A stretch of 64,000 nt of DNA from Amblyomma americanum (Eukaryota; Arthropoda; Arachnida; Ixodida; Ixodidae): the NCBI RefSeq assembly GCF_052857255.1, contig NW_027526719.1, positions 46,203-110,202 on the forward strand, in the 5' to 3' direction. Below are positions 36,501 to 49,700 of this stretch, piece after piece. A program made the position numbers and the translations under genes. How positions within the stretch are numbered: the stretch's first letter is position 1; each line of letters opens with the position of its first letter. The notes beneath the pieces are model-generated. The model worked only from the letters and a program-made list of their open reading frames with translations. It made no database searches and was not told the DNA's origin.

Positions 36501-39500
36501 TCTAAAACAGCTTGTTTCGTTCTATTAAGCACGAATACATGCTTTTCGCGCAGTTATAAGAGAAAAAGTTTTGACGCGTATCACGTGGATACTTGTAAAA
36601 CCGATGTGTTCAGATTTAGCTCGTTTCTGTCTAACACAGCTTGTTTCGTTGTATTAAGCACGAATACATGCTTTTCGCGCATTTATAAGAGAAAAAGTTT
36701 TGACGCGTATCACGTGGATACTTGTAAAACCGATGTGTTCAGATATAGCTCGTTTTTGTATAAAACAGCTTGTTTCGTTGTTTTAAGCACGAATACATGC
36801 TTTTCGCGCAGTTATAGAAGAAAACGTTTTGACGCGTATTAGAGGGACACTTGTAAAACCGATGTGTTCAGATTTAGCTCATCTCGGTCTAAAACAGCTT
36901 GTTTCGTTGTTTTAAGCACGAATACATGCTTTTCGCGCAGTTATAAGAGAAAAAGTTTTGACGCGTATCAGAGAAACACTAGTAAAACCGATGTGTTGTG
37001 ATTTAGCTCGTTTCGGACTAAAACAGCTTGTTTCTTTGTTTTAAGCACGAATACATGCTTTTCGCGCAGTTATAAGAGAAAAAGTTTAGACGCGTATCAG
37101 AGGAACACTTGTAAAAACCAATGTGTTGTGATTTAGCTCGTTTCGGACTAAAAAAGCTTGTTTAGTTGTATTAAGCACGAATACATGCTTTTCGCGCAGT
37201 TATAAGAGAAAAAGTTTTGACGCGTATCAGAGGAAAACTTGTAAAACCGATGTGTTGTGATTTACCTCGTTTCGGTCTAAAACAACTTGTTTCGTTGGAT
37301 TAAGCACGAATACATGCTTTTCGCGCAGTTATAAGAGAAAAAGTTTTGACGCGTATCACGTGGATACTTGTAAAACCGATGTGTTGTGATTTAGCTCGTT
37401 TCGGTCTAAAACCGCTTGTTTCGTTGTATTAAGCACGAATACATGCTTTTCGCGCAGTTTAAGAGAAAAAGTTTTGACGCGTATCAGAGGAACACTCGTA
37501 AAACCAATGTGTTGTGATTTAGCTCGTTTCGGTCTAAAACAGCTTGTTTCGTTGGATTAATCACGAATACATGCTTTTCGCGCAGTTATAAGAGAAAAAG
37601 TTGACGCGTATGTGTTGACGTTGATGTGTTCAGATTTAGCTCGTTTCTGTCTAACACAGCTTGTTTCGTTGTATTAAGCACGAATACATGCTTTTCGCGC
37701 ATTTATAAGAGAAAAAGTTTTGACGCCTATTAGAGAGACTTGTAAAACCGATGTGTTGTGGTTTAGCTCGTTTCGGTCTAAAACAGCTTGTTTCGTTGTA
37801 TTAAGCACGAATACATGCTTTTCGCGCAGTTATAAGAAAAAAAGTTTTGACGCGTATCAGAGGAACACGTAAAACCGATGTGTTCAGATTTACCTCGTTT
37901 CGGTCTAAAACAGCTTGTTTCGTTGGATTAAGCAGGAATACATGCTTTTCGCGCAGTTATAAGAGAAAAAGTTTTGACGCGTATCTGAGGAAAACTTGTA
38001 AAACCGATGTGTTGTGATTTACCTCGTTTCGGTCTAAAACAGATTGTTTCGTTGGATTAAGCACGAATACAAGCTTTTCGCGCAGTTATAAGAGAAAACG
38101 TTTTGACGCGTATCACGTGGATACTAGTAAAACCGATAGCTCGTTTTGCTATAAAACAGCTTGTTTCGTTGTTTTAAGCACGAATACATGCTTTTCGCGC
38201 AGTTATAGAAGAAAAAGTTTTGACGCGTATTAGAGGGACACTTGTAAAACCGATGTGTTCAGATTTAGCTGATCTCGGTCTAAAACAGATTGTTTCGTTG
38301 TTTTAAGCACGAATACATGCTTTTCGCGCAGTTATAAGAGAAAAAGTTTTGACGCGTATCAGAGGAACACTTGTAAAACCGATGTGTTGTGATTTAGCTC
38401 GTTTCGGACTAAAACAGCTTGTTTCGTTGTTTTAAGCACGAATACATGCTTTTCGCGCAGTTATAAGAGAAAAAGTTTAGACGCGTATCAGAGGAACACT
38501 TGTAAAAACCGATGTGTTGTGATTTAGCTTGTTTCGGACTAAAAAAGCTTGTTTAGTTGTATTAAGCACGAATACATGCTTTTCGCGCAGTTATAAGAGA
38601 ATAAGCTTTGACGAGTATCACGTGGATACTTGTAAAACCGATGTGTTCAGATATAGCTCGTTTCGGTCTAACACAGCTTGTTTCGTTGTATTATGCACGA
38701 ATACATGCTTTTCGCGCATTTATAAGAGAAAACGTTCTGACGCGTATCACGTGGATACTTGTAAAACCGATGTGTTCAGATATAGCTCGTTTCGGTCTAA
38801 AACAGCTTGTTTCGTTGTATTAAGCACGAATACATGCTTTTCGCGTAGTTATAAGAGAAAAAGTTTTGACGCGTAGCAGAGGAGAACTTGTAAAACCGAT
38901 GTGTTCAGATTTAGCTCGGTTCGGTCTAAAACAGCTTGTTTCGTTCTATTAAGCACGAATACATGCTTTTCGGGTAGTTATAAGAGAAAAAGTTTTGACG
39001 CGTATCAGAGGAAAACTTGTAAAACCGATGTGTTGTGATTTACCTCGTTTCGGTCTAAAACAACTTGTTTTGTTGGATTAAGCACGAATACATGCTTTTC
39101 GCGCAGTTATAAGAGAAAAAGTTTTGACGCGTATCACGTGGATACTTGTAAAACCGATGTGTTGTGATTTAGCTCGTTTCGGTCTAAAACAGCTTGTTTC
39201 GTTGTATTAAGCACGAATACATGCTTTTCGCGCCGTTATAAGAGAAAAAGTTTTGACGCGTATCACGTGGATACTTGTAAAACCGGTGTGTTCAGATTTA
39301 ACTCGTTTCTGTCTAACACAGCTTGTTTCGTTGTAATAAGCACGAATACATGCTTTTCGCGCATTTATAAGAGAAAAAGTTTTGACGCGTATCACGTGGA
39401 TACTTGTAAAACCGATGTGTTCAGATATAGCTCGTTTTGGTATAAAACAGCTTGTTTCGTTGTTTTAAGCACGAATACATGCTTTTCGCGCAGTTATAGA

Positions 39501-42500
39501 AGAAAAAGTTTTGACGCGTAGCAGAGGAGAACTTGTAAAACCGATGTGTTGTAATTTAGCTCGTTTCGGTCTAAAACAGCTGTTTCGTTGTATCAAGCAC
39601 GAATACATGCTTTTCGCGCAGTTATAAAACTTGTAAAACCGATGTGTTCAGATTTAGCTCGTTTCGGTCTAAGACAGCTTGTTTCGTTCTATTAAGCACG
39701 AATACATGCTTTTCGCGCAGTTATAAGAGAAAAAGTTTTGACGCGTATCAGAGGAAAACTTGTAAACCGATGTGTTGTGATTTACCTCGTTTCGGTCTAA
39801 AACAACTTGTTTCGTTGGATTAAGCACGAATACATGCTTTTCGCGCAGTTATAAGAGAAAAAGTTTTGACGCGTATCACGTGGATACTTGTAAAACCGAT
39901 GTGTTGTGATTTAGCTCGTTTCGGTCTAAAACCGCTTGTTTCGATGTTTTAAGCAGAATACATGCTTTTCGCGCAGTTATAGAAGAAAACGTTTTGACGC
40001 GTATTAGAGGGACACTTGTAAAACCGATGTGTTCCGATTTAGCTCACCTTGGTTTAAAACAGCTTGTTTCGTTGGATTAAGCACGAATACATGCTTTTCG
40101 CGCAGTTATAAGAGAAAAAGTTTTGACGCGTATCACGTGGATACTTGTAAAACCGATGTGCTGTGATTTAGCTCGTTTCGGTCTAAAACCGCTTGTTTCG
40201 ATGTTTTAAGCACGAATACATGCTTTTCGCGCCGTTATAGAAGAAAAAGTTTTGACGCGTATTAGAGGGACACTTGTAAAACCGATGTGTTCAGATTTAG
40301 CTCATCTTGGTCTAAAACAGCTTGTTTCGTTGTTTTAAGCACTAATACATGCTTTTCGCGCAGTTATAAGAGAAAAAGTTTAGACGCGTATCAGGGGAAC
40401 ACTTGTAAAACCGATGTGTTGTGATTTAGCTCGTTTCAGACTAAAACAGCTTGTTCAGTTGTATTAAGCACGAATACATGCTTTTCGCGTTGTTATAAGA
40501 GAAAACGTTTTGCCGCGTGTCACAGGGACACTTGTAAAACCGATGTGTTGTGATTTAGCTCGTTTCGGTCTAAAACAGCTTGTTTCGTTGTATTAAGCAC
40601 GAATACATGCTTTTCGCGCAGTTTAAGAGAAAAAGTTTTGACGCTTATCAGAGGAACACTCGTAAAACCAATGTGTTGTGATTTAGCTCGTTTCGGTCTA
40701 AAACAGCTTGTTTCGTTGGATTAATCACGAATACATGCTTTTCGCGCAGTTATAAGAGAAAAAGTTGACGCGTATGTGTTGACGTTGATGTGTTCAGATT
40801 TAGCTCGTTTCTGTCTAACACAGCTTTTTCGTTGTATTAAGCACGAATACATGCTTTTCACGCATTTATAAGAGAAAAAGTTTTGACGCCTATTAGGGAG
40901 ACTTGTAAAACCGATGTGTTGTGGTTTAGCTCGTTTCGGTCTAAAACAGCTTGTTTCGTTGTATTAAGCACGAATACAAGCTTTTCGCGCAGTTATAAGA
41001 GAAAAAGTTTTGACGTGTATCAGAGGAAAACTTGTAAAACCGATGTGTTGTGATTTAGCTCGTTTCGGTCTCAAACAGCTTGTTTCGTTGTATTAAGCAC
41101 GAATACATGCTTTTCGCGCAGTTATAAGAAAAAAGTTTTGACGCGTATCAGAGGAACACGTAAAACCGATGTGTTCAGATTTACCTCGTTTCGGTCTAAA
41201 ACAGCTTGTTTGGTTGGATTAAGCAGGAATACATGCTTTTCGCGCAGTTATAAGAGAAAAAGTTTTGACGCGTATCTGAGGAAAACTTGTAAAACCGATG
41301 TGTTGTGATTTACCTCGTTTCGGTCTAAAACAGCTTGTTTCGTTGGATTAAGAACGAATACAAGCTTTTCGCGCAGTTATAAGAGAAAACGTTTTGACGC
41401 GTATCACGTGGATACTAGTAAAACCGATGTGTTCAGATATAGCTCGTTTTGGTATAAAACAGCTTGTTTCGTTGTTTTAGGCACGAATACATGCTTTTCG
41501 CGCAGTTATAGAAGAAAAAGTTTTGACGCGTATTAGAGGGACACTTATAAAACCGATGTGTTCAGATTTAGCTGATCTCGGTCTAAAACAGATTGTTTCG
41601 TTGTTTTAAGCACGAATACATGCTTTTCGCGCAGTTATAAGAGAAAAAGTTTTGACGCGTATCAAAGGAACACTTGTAAAACCGATGTGTTGTGATTTAG
41701 CTCGTTTCGGTCTAAAACAGCTTGTTTCGTTGGATTAAGCACGAATACAAGCTTTTCGCGCAGTTATAAGAGAAAACGTTTTGAGGCGTATCACGTGGAT
41801 ACTAGTAAAACCGATGTGTTCAGATATAGCTCGTTTTGGTATAAAACAGCTTGTTTCGTTGTTTTAAGCACGAATACATGCTTTTCGCGCAGTTATAGAA
41901 GAAAAAGTTTTGACGCGTATTAGAGGGACACTTGTAAAACCGATGTGTTCAGATTTAGCTGATCTCGGTCTAAAACAGATTGTTTCGTTGTATTAAGCAC
42001 GAATACATGCTTTTCGCGCATTTATAAGAGAAAAAGTTTTGACGCGTATCATGTGGATACTTGTAAAACCGATGTGTTCAGATATAGCTCGTTTTGGTAT
42101 AAAACAGCTTGTTTCGTTGTTTTAAGCACGAATACATGCTTTTCGCGCAGTTATAGAAGAAAAAGTTTTGACGCGTAGCAGAGGAGAACTTGTAAAACCG
42201 ATGTGTTGTAATTTAGCTCGTTTCGGTCTAAAACAGCTGTTTCGTTGTATTAAGCACGAATACATGCTTTTCGCGCAGTTATAAGAGAAAAAGTTTTGAC
42301 GCGTATCAGAGGAGAACTTGTAAAACCGATGTGTTCAGATTTAGCTCGTTTCGGTCTAAGACAGCTTGTTTCGTTCTATTAAGCACGAATACATGCTTTT
42401 CGCGCAGTTATAAGAGAAAAAGTTTTGACGCGTATCAGAGGAAAACTTGTAAACCGATGTGTTGTGATTTACCTCGTTTCGGTCTAAAACAACTTGTTTC

Positions 42501-45500
42501 GTTGGATTAAGCACGAATACATGCTTTTCGCGCAGTTATAAGAGAAAAAGTTTTGACGCGTATCACGTGGATACTTGTAAAACCGATGTGTTGTGATTTA
42601 GCTCGTTTCGGTCTAAAACCGCTTGTTTCGATGTTTTAAGCAGAATACATGCTTTTCGCGCAGTTATAGAAGAAAACGTTTTGACGCGTATTAGAGGGAC
42701 ACTTGTAAAACCGATGTGTTCCGATTTAGCTCATCTTGGTCTAAAACAGCTTGTTTCGTTGGATTAAGCACGAATACATGCTTTTCGCGCAGTTATAAGA
42801 GAAAAAGTTTTGACGCGTATCACGTGGATACTTGTAAAACCGATGTGTTGTGATTTAGCTCGTTTCGGTCTAAAACCGCTTGTTTCGATGTTTTAAGTAC
42901 GAATACATGCTTTTCGCGCCGTTATAGAAGAAAAAGTTTTGACGCGTATTAGAGGGACACTTGTAAAACCGATGTGTTCAGATTTAGCTCATCTTGGTCT
43001 AAAACAGCTTGTTTCGTTGTTTTAAGCACGAATACATGCTTTTCGCGCCGTTATAAGAGAAAAAGTTTAGACGCGTATCAGGGGAACACTTGTAAAACCG
43101 ATGTGTTGTGATTTAGCTCGTTTCAGACTAAAACAGCTTGTTCAGTTGTATTAAGCACGAATACATGCTTTTCGCGTTGTTATAAGAGAAAACGTTTTGC
43201 CGCGTGTCACAGGGACACTTGTAAAACCGATGTGTTGTGATTTAGCTCGTTTCGGTCTAAAACAGCTTGTTTCGTTGTATTAAGCACGAATACATGCTTT
43301 TCGCGCAGTTTAAGAGAAAAAGTTTTGACGCGTATCAGAGGAACACTCGTAAAACCAATGTGTTGTGATTTAGCTCGTTTCGGTCTAAAACAGCTTGTTT
43401 CGTTGGATTAATCACGAATACATGCTTTTCGCGCAGTTATAAGAGAAAAAGTTGACGCGTATGTGTTGACGTTGATGTGTTCAGATTTAGCTCGTTTCTG
43501 TCTAACACAGCTTTTTCGTTGTATTAAGCACGAATACATGCTTTTCACGCATTTATAAGAGAAAAAGTTTTGACGCCTATTAGGGAGACTTGTAAAACCG
43601 ATGTGTTGTGGTTTAGCTCGTTTCGGTCTAAAACAGCTTGTTTCGTTGTATTAAGCACGAATACAAGCTTTTCGCGCAGTTATAAGAGAAAAAGTTTTGA
43701 CGTGTATCAGAGGAAAACTTGTAAAACCGATGTGTTGTGATTTAGCTCGTTTCGGTCTCAAACAGCTTGTTTCGTTGTATTAAGCACGAATACATGCTTT
43801 TCGCGCAGTTATAAGAAAAAAAGTTTTGACGCGTATCAGAGGAACACGTAAAACCGATGTGTTCAGATTTACCTCGTTTCGGTCTAAAACAGCTTGTTTC
43901 GTTGGATTAAGCAGGAATACATGCTTTTCGCGCAGTTATAAGAGAAAAAGTTTTGACGCGTATCTGAGGAAAACTTGTAAAACCGATGTGTTGTGATTTA
44001 CCTCGTTTCGGTCTAAAACAGCTGGTTTCGTTGGATTAAGCACGAATACAAGCTTTTCGCGCAGTTATAAGAGAAAACGTTTTGACGCGTATCACGTGGA
44101 TACTAGTAAAACCGATGTGTTCAGATATAGCTCGTTTTGGTATAAAACAGCTTGTTTCGTTGTTTTAGGCACGAATACATGCTTTTCGCGCAGTTATAGA
44201 AGAAAAAGTTTTGACGCGTATTAGAGGGACACTTGTAAAACCGATGTGTTCAGATTTAGCTGATCTCGGTCTAAAACAGATTGTTTCGTTGTTTTAAGCA
44301 CGAATACATGCTTTTCGCGCAGTTATAAGAGAAAAAGTTTTGACGCGTATCAGAGGAACACTTGTAAAACCGATGTGTTGTGATTTAGCTCGTTTCGGAC
44401 TAAAACAGCTTGTTTCGTTGTTTTAAGCGCGAATACATGCTTTTCGCGCAGTTATAAGAGAAAAAGTTTAGACGCGTATCAGAGGAACACTTGTAAAAAC
44501 CGATGTGTTGTGATTTAGCTTGTTTCGGACTAAAAAAGCTTGTTTAGTTGTATTAAGCACGAATACATGCTTTTCGCGCAGTTATAAGAGAATAAGCTTT
44601 GACGAGTATCACGTGGATACTTGTAAAACCGATGTGTTCAGATATAGCTCGTTTCGGTCTAACACAGCTTGTTTCGTTGTATTATGCACGAATACATGCT
44701 TTTCGCGCATTTATAAGAGAAAACGTTCTGACGCGTATCACGTGGATACTTGTAAAACCGATGTGTTCAGATATAGCTCGTTTCGGTGTAAAACAGCTTG
44801 TTTCGTTGTATTAATCACGAATACATGCTTTTCGCGTAGTTATAAGAGAAAAAGGTTTGACGCGTAGCAGAGGAGAACTTGTAAAACCGATGTGTTCAGA
44901 TTTAGCTCGTTTCGGTCTAAAACAGCTTGTTTCGTTATAAGAGAAAAAGTTTTGACGCGTATCAGAGGAAAACTTGTAAAACCGATGTGTTGTGATTTAC
45001 CTCGTTTCGGTCTAAAACAACTTGTTTCGTTGGATTAAGCACGAATACATGCTTTTCGCGCAGTTATAAGAGAAAAAGTTTTGACGCGTATCACGTGGAT
45101 ACTTGTAAAACCGGTGTGTTCAGATTTAGCTCGTTTCTGTCTAACACAGCTTGTTTCGTTGTATTAAGCTCGAATACATGCTTTTCGCGCATTTATAAGA
45201 GAAAAAGTTTTGACGCGTATCACGTGGATACTTGTAAAACCGATGTGTTCAGATATAGCTCGTTTTGGTATAAAACAGCTTGTTGCGTTGTTTTAAGCAC
45301 GAATACATGCTTTTCGCGCAGTTATAGAAGAAAAAGTTTTGACGCGTAGCAGAGGAGAACTTGTAAAACCGATGTGTTGTAATTTAGCTCGTTTCGGTCT
45401 AAAACAGCTGTTTCGTTGTATTAAGCACGAATACATGCTTTTCGCGCAGTTATAAGAGAAAAAGTTTTGACGCATATCAGAGGAGAACTTGTAAAACCGA

Positions 45501-46099
45501 TGTGTTCAGATTTAGCTCGTTTCGGTCTAAGACAGCTTGTTTCGTTCTATTAAGCACGAATACATGCTTTTCGCGCAGTTATAAGAGAAAAAGTTTTGAC
45601 GCGTATCAGAGGAAAACTTGTAAACCGATGTGTTGTGATTTACCTCGTTTCGGTCTAAAACAACTTGTTTCGTTGGATTAAGCACGAATACATGCTTTTC
45701 GCGCAGTTATAAGAGAAAAAGTTTTGACGCGTATCACGTGGATACTTGTAAAACCGATGTGTTGTGATTTAGCTCGTTTCGGTCTAAAACCGCTTGTTTC
45801 GATGTTTTAAGCAGAATACATGCTTTTCGCGCAGTTATAGAAGAAAACGTTTTGACGCGTATTAGAGGGACACTTGTAAAACCGATGTGTTCCGATTTAG
45901 CTCGTTTCGGTCTAAAACAGCTTGTTTCGTTGTATTAAGCACGAATACATGCTTTTCGCGCAGTTTAAGAGAAAAAGTTTTGACGCGTATCAGAGGAACA
46001 CTCGTAAAACCAATGTGTTGTGATTTAGCTCGTTTCGGTCTAAAACAGCTTGTTTCGTTGGATTAATCACGAATACATGCTTTTCGCGCAGTTATAAGA

Positions 46100-46730
46100 G
46101 AAAAAGTTGACGCGTATGTGTTGACGTTGATGTGTTCAGATTTAGCTCGTTTCTGTCTAACACAGCTTTTTCGTTGTATTAAGCACGAATACATGCTTTT
46201 CACGCATTTATAAGAGAAAAAGTTTTGACGCCTATTAGGGAGACTTGTAAAACCGATGTGTTGTGGTTTAGCTCGTTTCGGTCTAAAACAGCTTGTTTCG
46301 TTGTATTAAGCACGAATACAAGCTTTTCGCGCAGTTATAAGAGAAAAAGTTTTGACGTGTATCAGAGGAAAACTTGTAAAACCGATGTGTTGTGATTTAG
46401 CTCGTTTCGGTCTCAAACAGCTTGTTTCGTTGTATTAAGCACGAATACATGCTTTTCGCGCAGTTATAAGAAAAAAAGTTTTGACGCGTATCAGAGGAAC
46501 ACGTAAAACCGATGTGTTCAGATTTACCTCGTTTCGGTCTAAAACAGCTTGTTTCGTTGGATTAAGCAGGAATACATGCTTTTCGCGCAGTTATAAGAGA
46601 AAAAGTTGACGCGTATGTGTTGACGTTGATGTGTTCAGATTTAGCTCGTTTCTGTCTAACACAGCTTTTTCGTTGTATTAAGCACGAATACATGCTTTTC
46701 ACGCATTTATAAGAGAAAAAGTTTTGACGC
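46100..46730 (+). repeat. Local duplication of the 117-bp variant monomer
   Basis: The GTTGACG-duplicated monomer and its TTTCTGTCTAACACAGCTTTTTCG neighbour occur at 46106 and again at 46605, only 499 bp apart. Other units of the 3-kb HOR have one copy. The second copy replaces the monomer with TTTTGACGCGTATCTGAGG that follows the GCAGGAATAC type elsewhere, so conversion or out-of-register exchange inside one unit is likely. Confidence 0.8.
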
Positions 46731-49700
46731 GTATCTGAGGAAAACTTGTAAAACCGATGTGTTGTGATTTACCTCGTTTCGGTCTAAAACAGCTGGTTTC
46801 GTTGGATTAAGCACGAATACAAGCTTTTCGCGCAGTTATAAGAGAAAACGTTTTGACGCGTATCACGTGGATACTAGTAAAACCGATGTGTTCAGATATA
46901 GCTCGTTTTGGTATAAAACAGCTTGTTTCGTTGTTTTAGGCACGAATACATGCTTTTCGCGCAGTTATAGAAGAAAAAGTTTTGACGCGTATTAGAGGGA
47001 CACTTGTAAAACCGATGTGTTCAGATTTAGCTGATCTCGGTCTAAAACAGATTGTTTCGTTGTTTTAAGCACGAATACATGCTTTTCGCGCAGTTATAAG
47101 AGAAAAAGTTTTGACGCGTATCAGAGGAACACTTGTAAAACCGATGTGTTGTGATTTAGCTCGTTTCGGACTAAAACAGCTTGTTTCGTTGTTTTAAGCG
47201 CGAATACATGCTTTTCGCGCAGTTATAAGAGAAAAAGTTTAGACGCGTATCAGAGGAACACTTGTAAAAACCGATGTGTTGTGATTTAGCTTGTTTCGGA
47301 CTAAAAAAGCTTGGTTAGTTGTATTAAGCACGAATACATGCTTTTCGCGCAGTTATAAGAGAATAAGCTTTGACGAGTATCACGTGGATACTTGTAAAAC
47401 CGATGTGTTCAGATATAGCTCGTTTCGGTCTAACACAGCTTGTTTCGTTGTATTATGCACGAATACATGCTTTTCGCGCATTTATAAGAGAAAACGTTCT
47501 GACGCGTATCACGTGGATACTTGTAAAACCGATGTGTTCAGATATAGCTCGTTTCGGTGTAAAACAGCTTGTTTCGTTGAATAAATCACGAATACATGCT
47601 TTTCGCGTAGTTATAAGAGAAAAAGGTTTGACGCGTAGCAGAGGAGAACTTGTAAAACCGATGTGTTCAGATTTAGCTCGTTTCGGTCTAAAACAGCTTG
47701 TTTCGTTATAAGAGAAAAAGTTTTGACGCGTATCAGAGGAAAACTTGTAAAACCGATGTGTTGTGATTTACCTCGTTTCGGTCTAAAACAACTTGTTTCG
47801 TTGGATTAAGCACGAATACATGCTTTTCGCGCAGTTATAAGAGAAAAAATTTTGACGCGTATCACGTGGATACTTGTAAAACCAAAGTGTTGTGATTTAG
47901 CTCGTTTCGGTCTAAAACAGCTTGTTTCGTTGTATTAAGCACGAATACATGCTTTTCGCGCAGTTATAAGAGAAAAAGTTTTGACGCGTATAACGTGGAT
48001 ACTTGTAAAACCGGTGTGTTCAGATTTAGCTCGTTTCTGTCTAACACAGCTTGTTTCGTTGTATTAAGCTCGAATACATGCTTTTCGCGCATTTATAAGA
48101 GAAAAAGTTTTGACGCGTATCACGTGGATACTTGTAAAACCGATGTGTTCAGATATAGCTCGTTTTGGTATAAAACAGCTTGTTGCGTTGTTTTAAGCAC
48201 GAATACATGCTTTTCGCGCAGTTATAGAAGAAAAAGTTTTGACGCGTAGCAGAGGAGAACTTGTAAAACCGATGTGTTGTAATTTAGCTCGTTTCGGTCT
48301 AAAACAGCTGTTTCGTTGTATTAAGCACGAATACATGCTTTTCGCGCAGTTATAAGAGAAAAAGTTTTGACGCATATCAGAGGAGAACTTGTAAAACCGA
48401 TGTGTTCAGATTTAGCTCGTTTCGGTCTAAGACAGCTTGTTTCGTTCTATTAAGCACGAATACATGCTTTTCGCGCAGTTATAAGAGAAAAAGTTTTGAC
48501 GCGTATCAGAGGAAAACTTGTAAACCGATGTGTTGTGATTTACCTCGTTTCGGTCTAAAACAACTTGTTTCGTTGGATTAAGCACGAATACATGCTTTTC
48601 GCGCAGTTATAAGAGAAAAAGTTTTGACGCGTATCACGTGGATACTTGTAAAACCGATGTGTTGTGATTTAGCTCGTTTCGGTCTAAAACCGCTTGTTTC
48701 GATGTTTTAAGCAGAATACATGCTTTTCGCGCAGTTATAGAAGAAAACGTTTTGACGCGTATTAGAGGGACACTTGTAAAACCGATGTGTTCCGATTTAG
48801 CTCATCTTGGTCTAAAACAGCTTGTTTCGTTGGATTAAGCACGAATACATGCTTTTCGCGCAGTTATAAGAGAAAAAGTTTTGACGCGTATCACGTGGAT
48901 ACTTGTAAAACCGATGTGTTGTGATTTAGCTCGTTTCGGTCTAAAACCGCTTGTTTCGATGTTTTAAGCACGAATACATGCTTTTCGCGCCGTTATAGAA
49001 GAAAAAGTTTTGACGCGTATTAGAGGGACACTTGTAAAACCGATGTGTTCAGATTTAGCTGATCTCGGTCTAAAACAGATTGTTTCGTTGTTTTAAGCAC
49101 GAATACATGCTTTTCGCGCAGTTATAAGAGAAAAAGTTTTGACGCGTATCAGAGGAACACTTGTAAAACCGATGTGTTGTGATTTAGCTCGTTTCGGACT
49201 AAAACAGCTTGTTTCGTTGTTTTAAGCACGAATACATGCTTTTCGCGCAGTTATAAGAGAAAAAGTTTAGACGCGTATCAGAGGAACACTTGTAAAAACC
49301 GATGTGTTGTGATTTAGCTTGTTTCGGACTAAAAAAGCTTGTTTAGTTGTATTAAGCACGAATACATGCTTTTCGCGCAGTTATAAGAGAATAAGCTTTG
49401 ACGAGTATCACGTGGATACTTGTAAAACCGATGTGTTCAGATATAGCTCGTTTCGGTCTAACACAGCTTGTTTCGTTGTATTATGCACGAATACATGCTT
49501 TTCGCGCATTTATAAGAGAAAACGTTCTGACGCGTATCACGTGGATACTTGTAAAACCGATGTGTTCAGATATAGCTCGTTTCGGTGTAAAACAGCTTGT
49601 TTCGTTGTATTAATCACGAATACATGCTTTTCGCGTAGTTATAAGAGAAAAAGGTTTGACGCGTAGCAGAGGAGAACTTGTAAAACCGATGTGTTCAGAT

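Larger units (their letters stand above)
31200..38580 (+). repeat. 13.3-kb tandem unit, second (partial) copy
   Basis: Colinear with about 17.9-25.43 kb. The match ends where the first copy continues with AGAGAAAAAGCTTTGACGAG and this copy with AGAGAATAAGCTTTGACGAG (near 38600), the variant that marks the 3-kb HOR to the right. Relative to the first copy it lacks one monomer, the TATCTGAGG type found at 19.92-20.04 kb, so the spacing of its two element copies is 1845 bp instead of 1974 bp. No gene is present. Confidence 0.88.
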
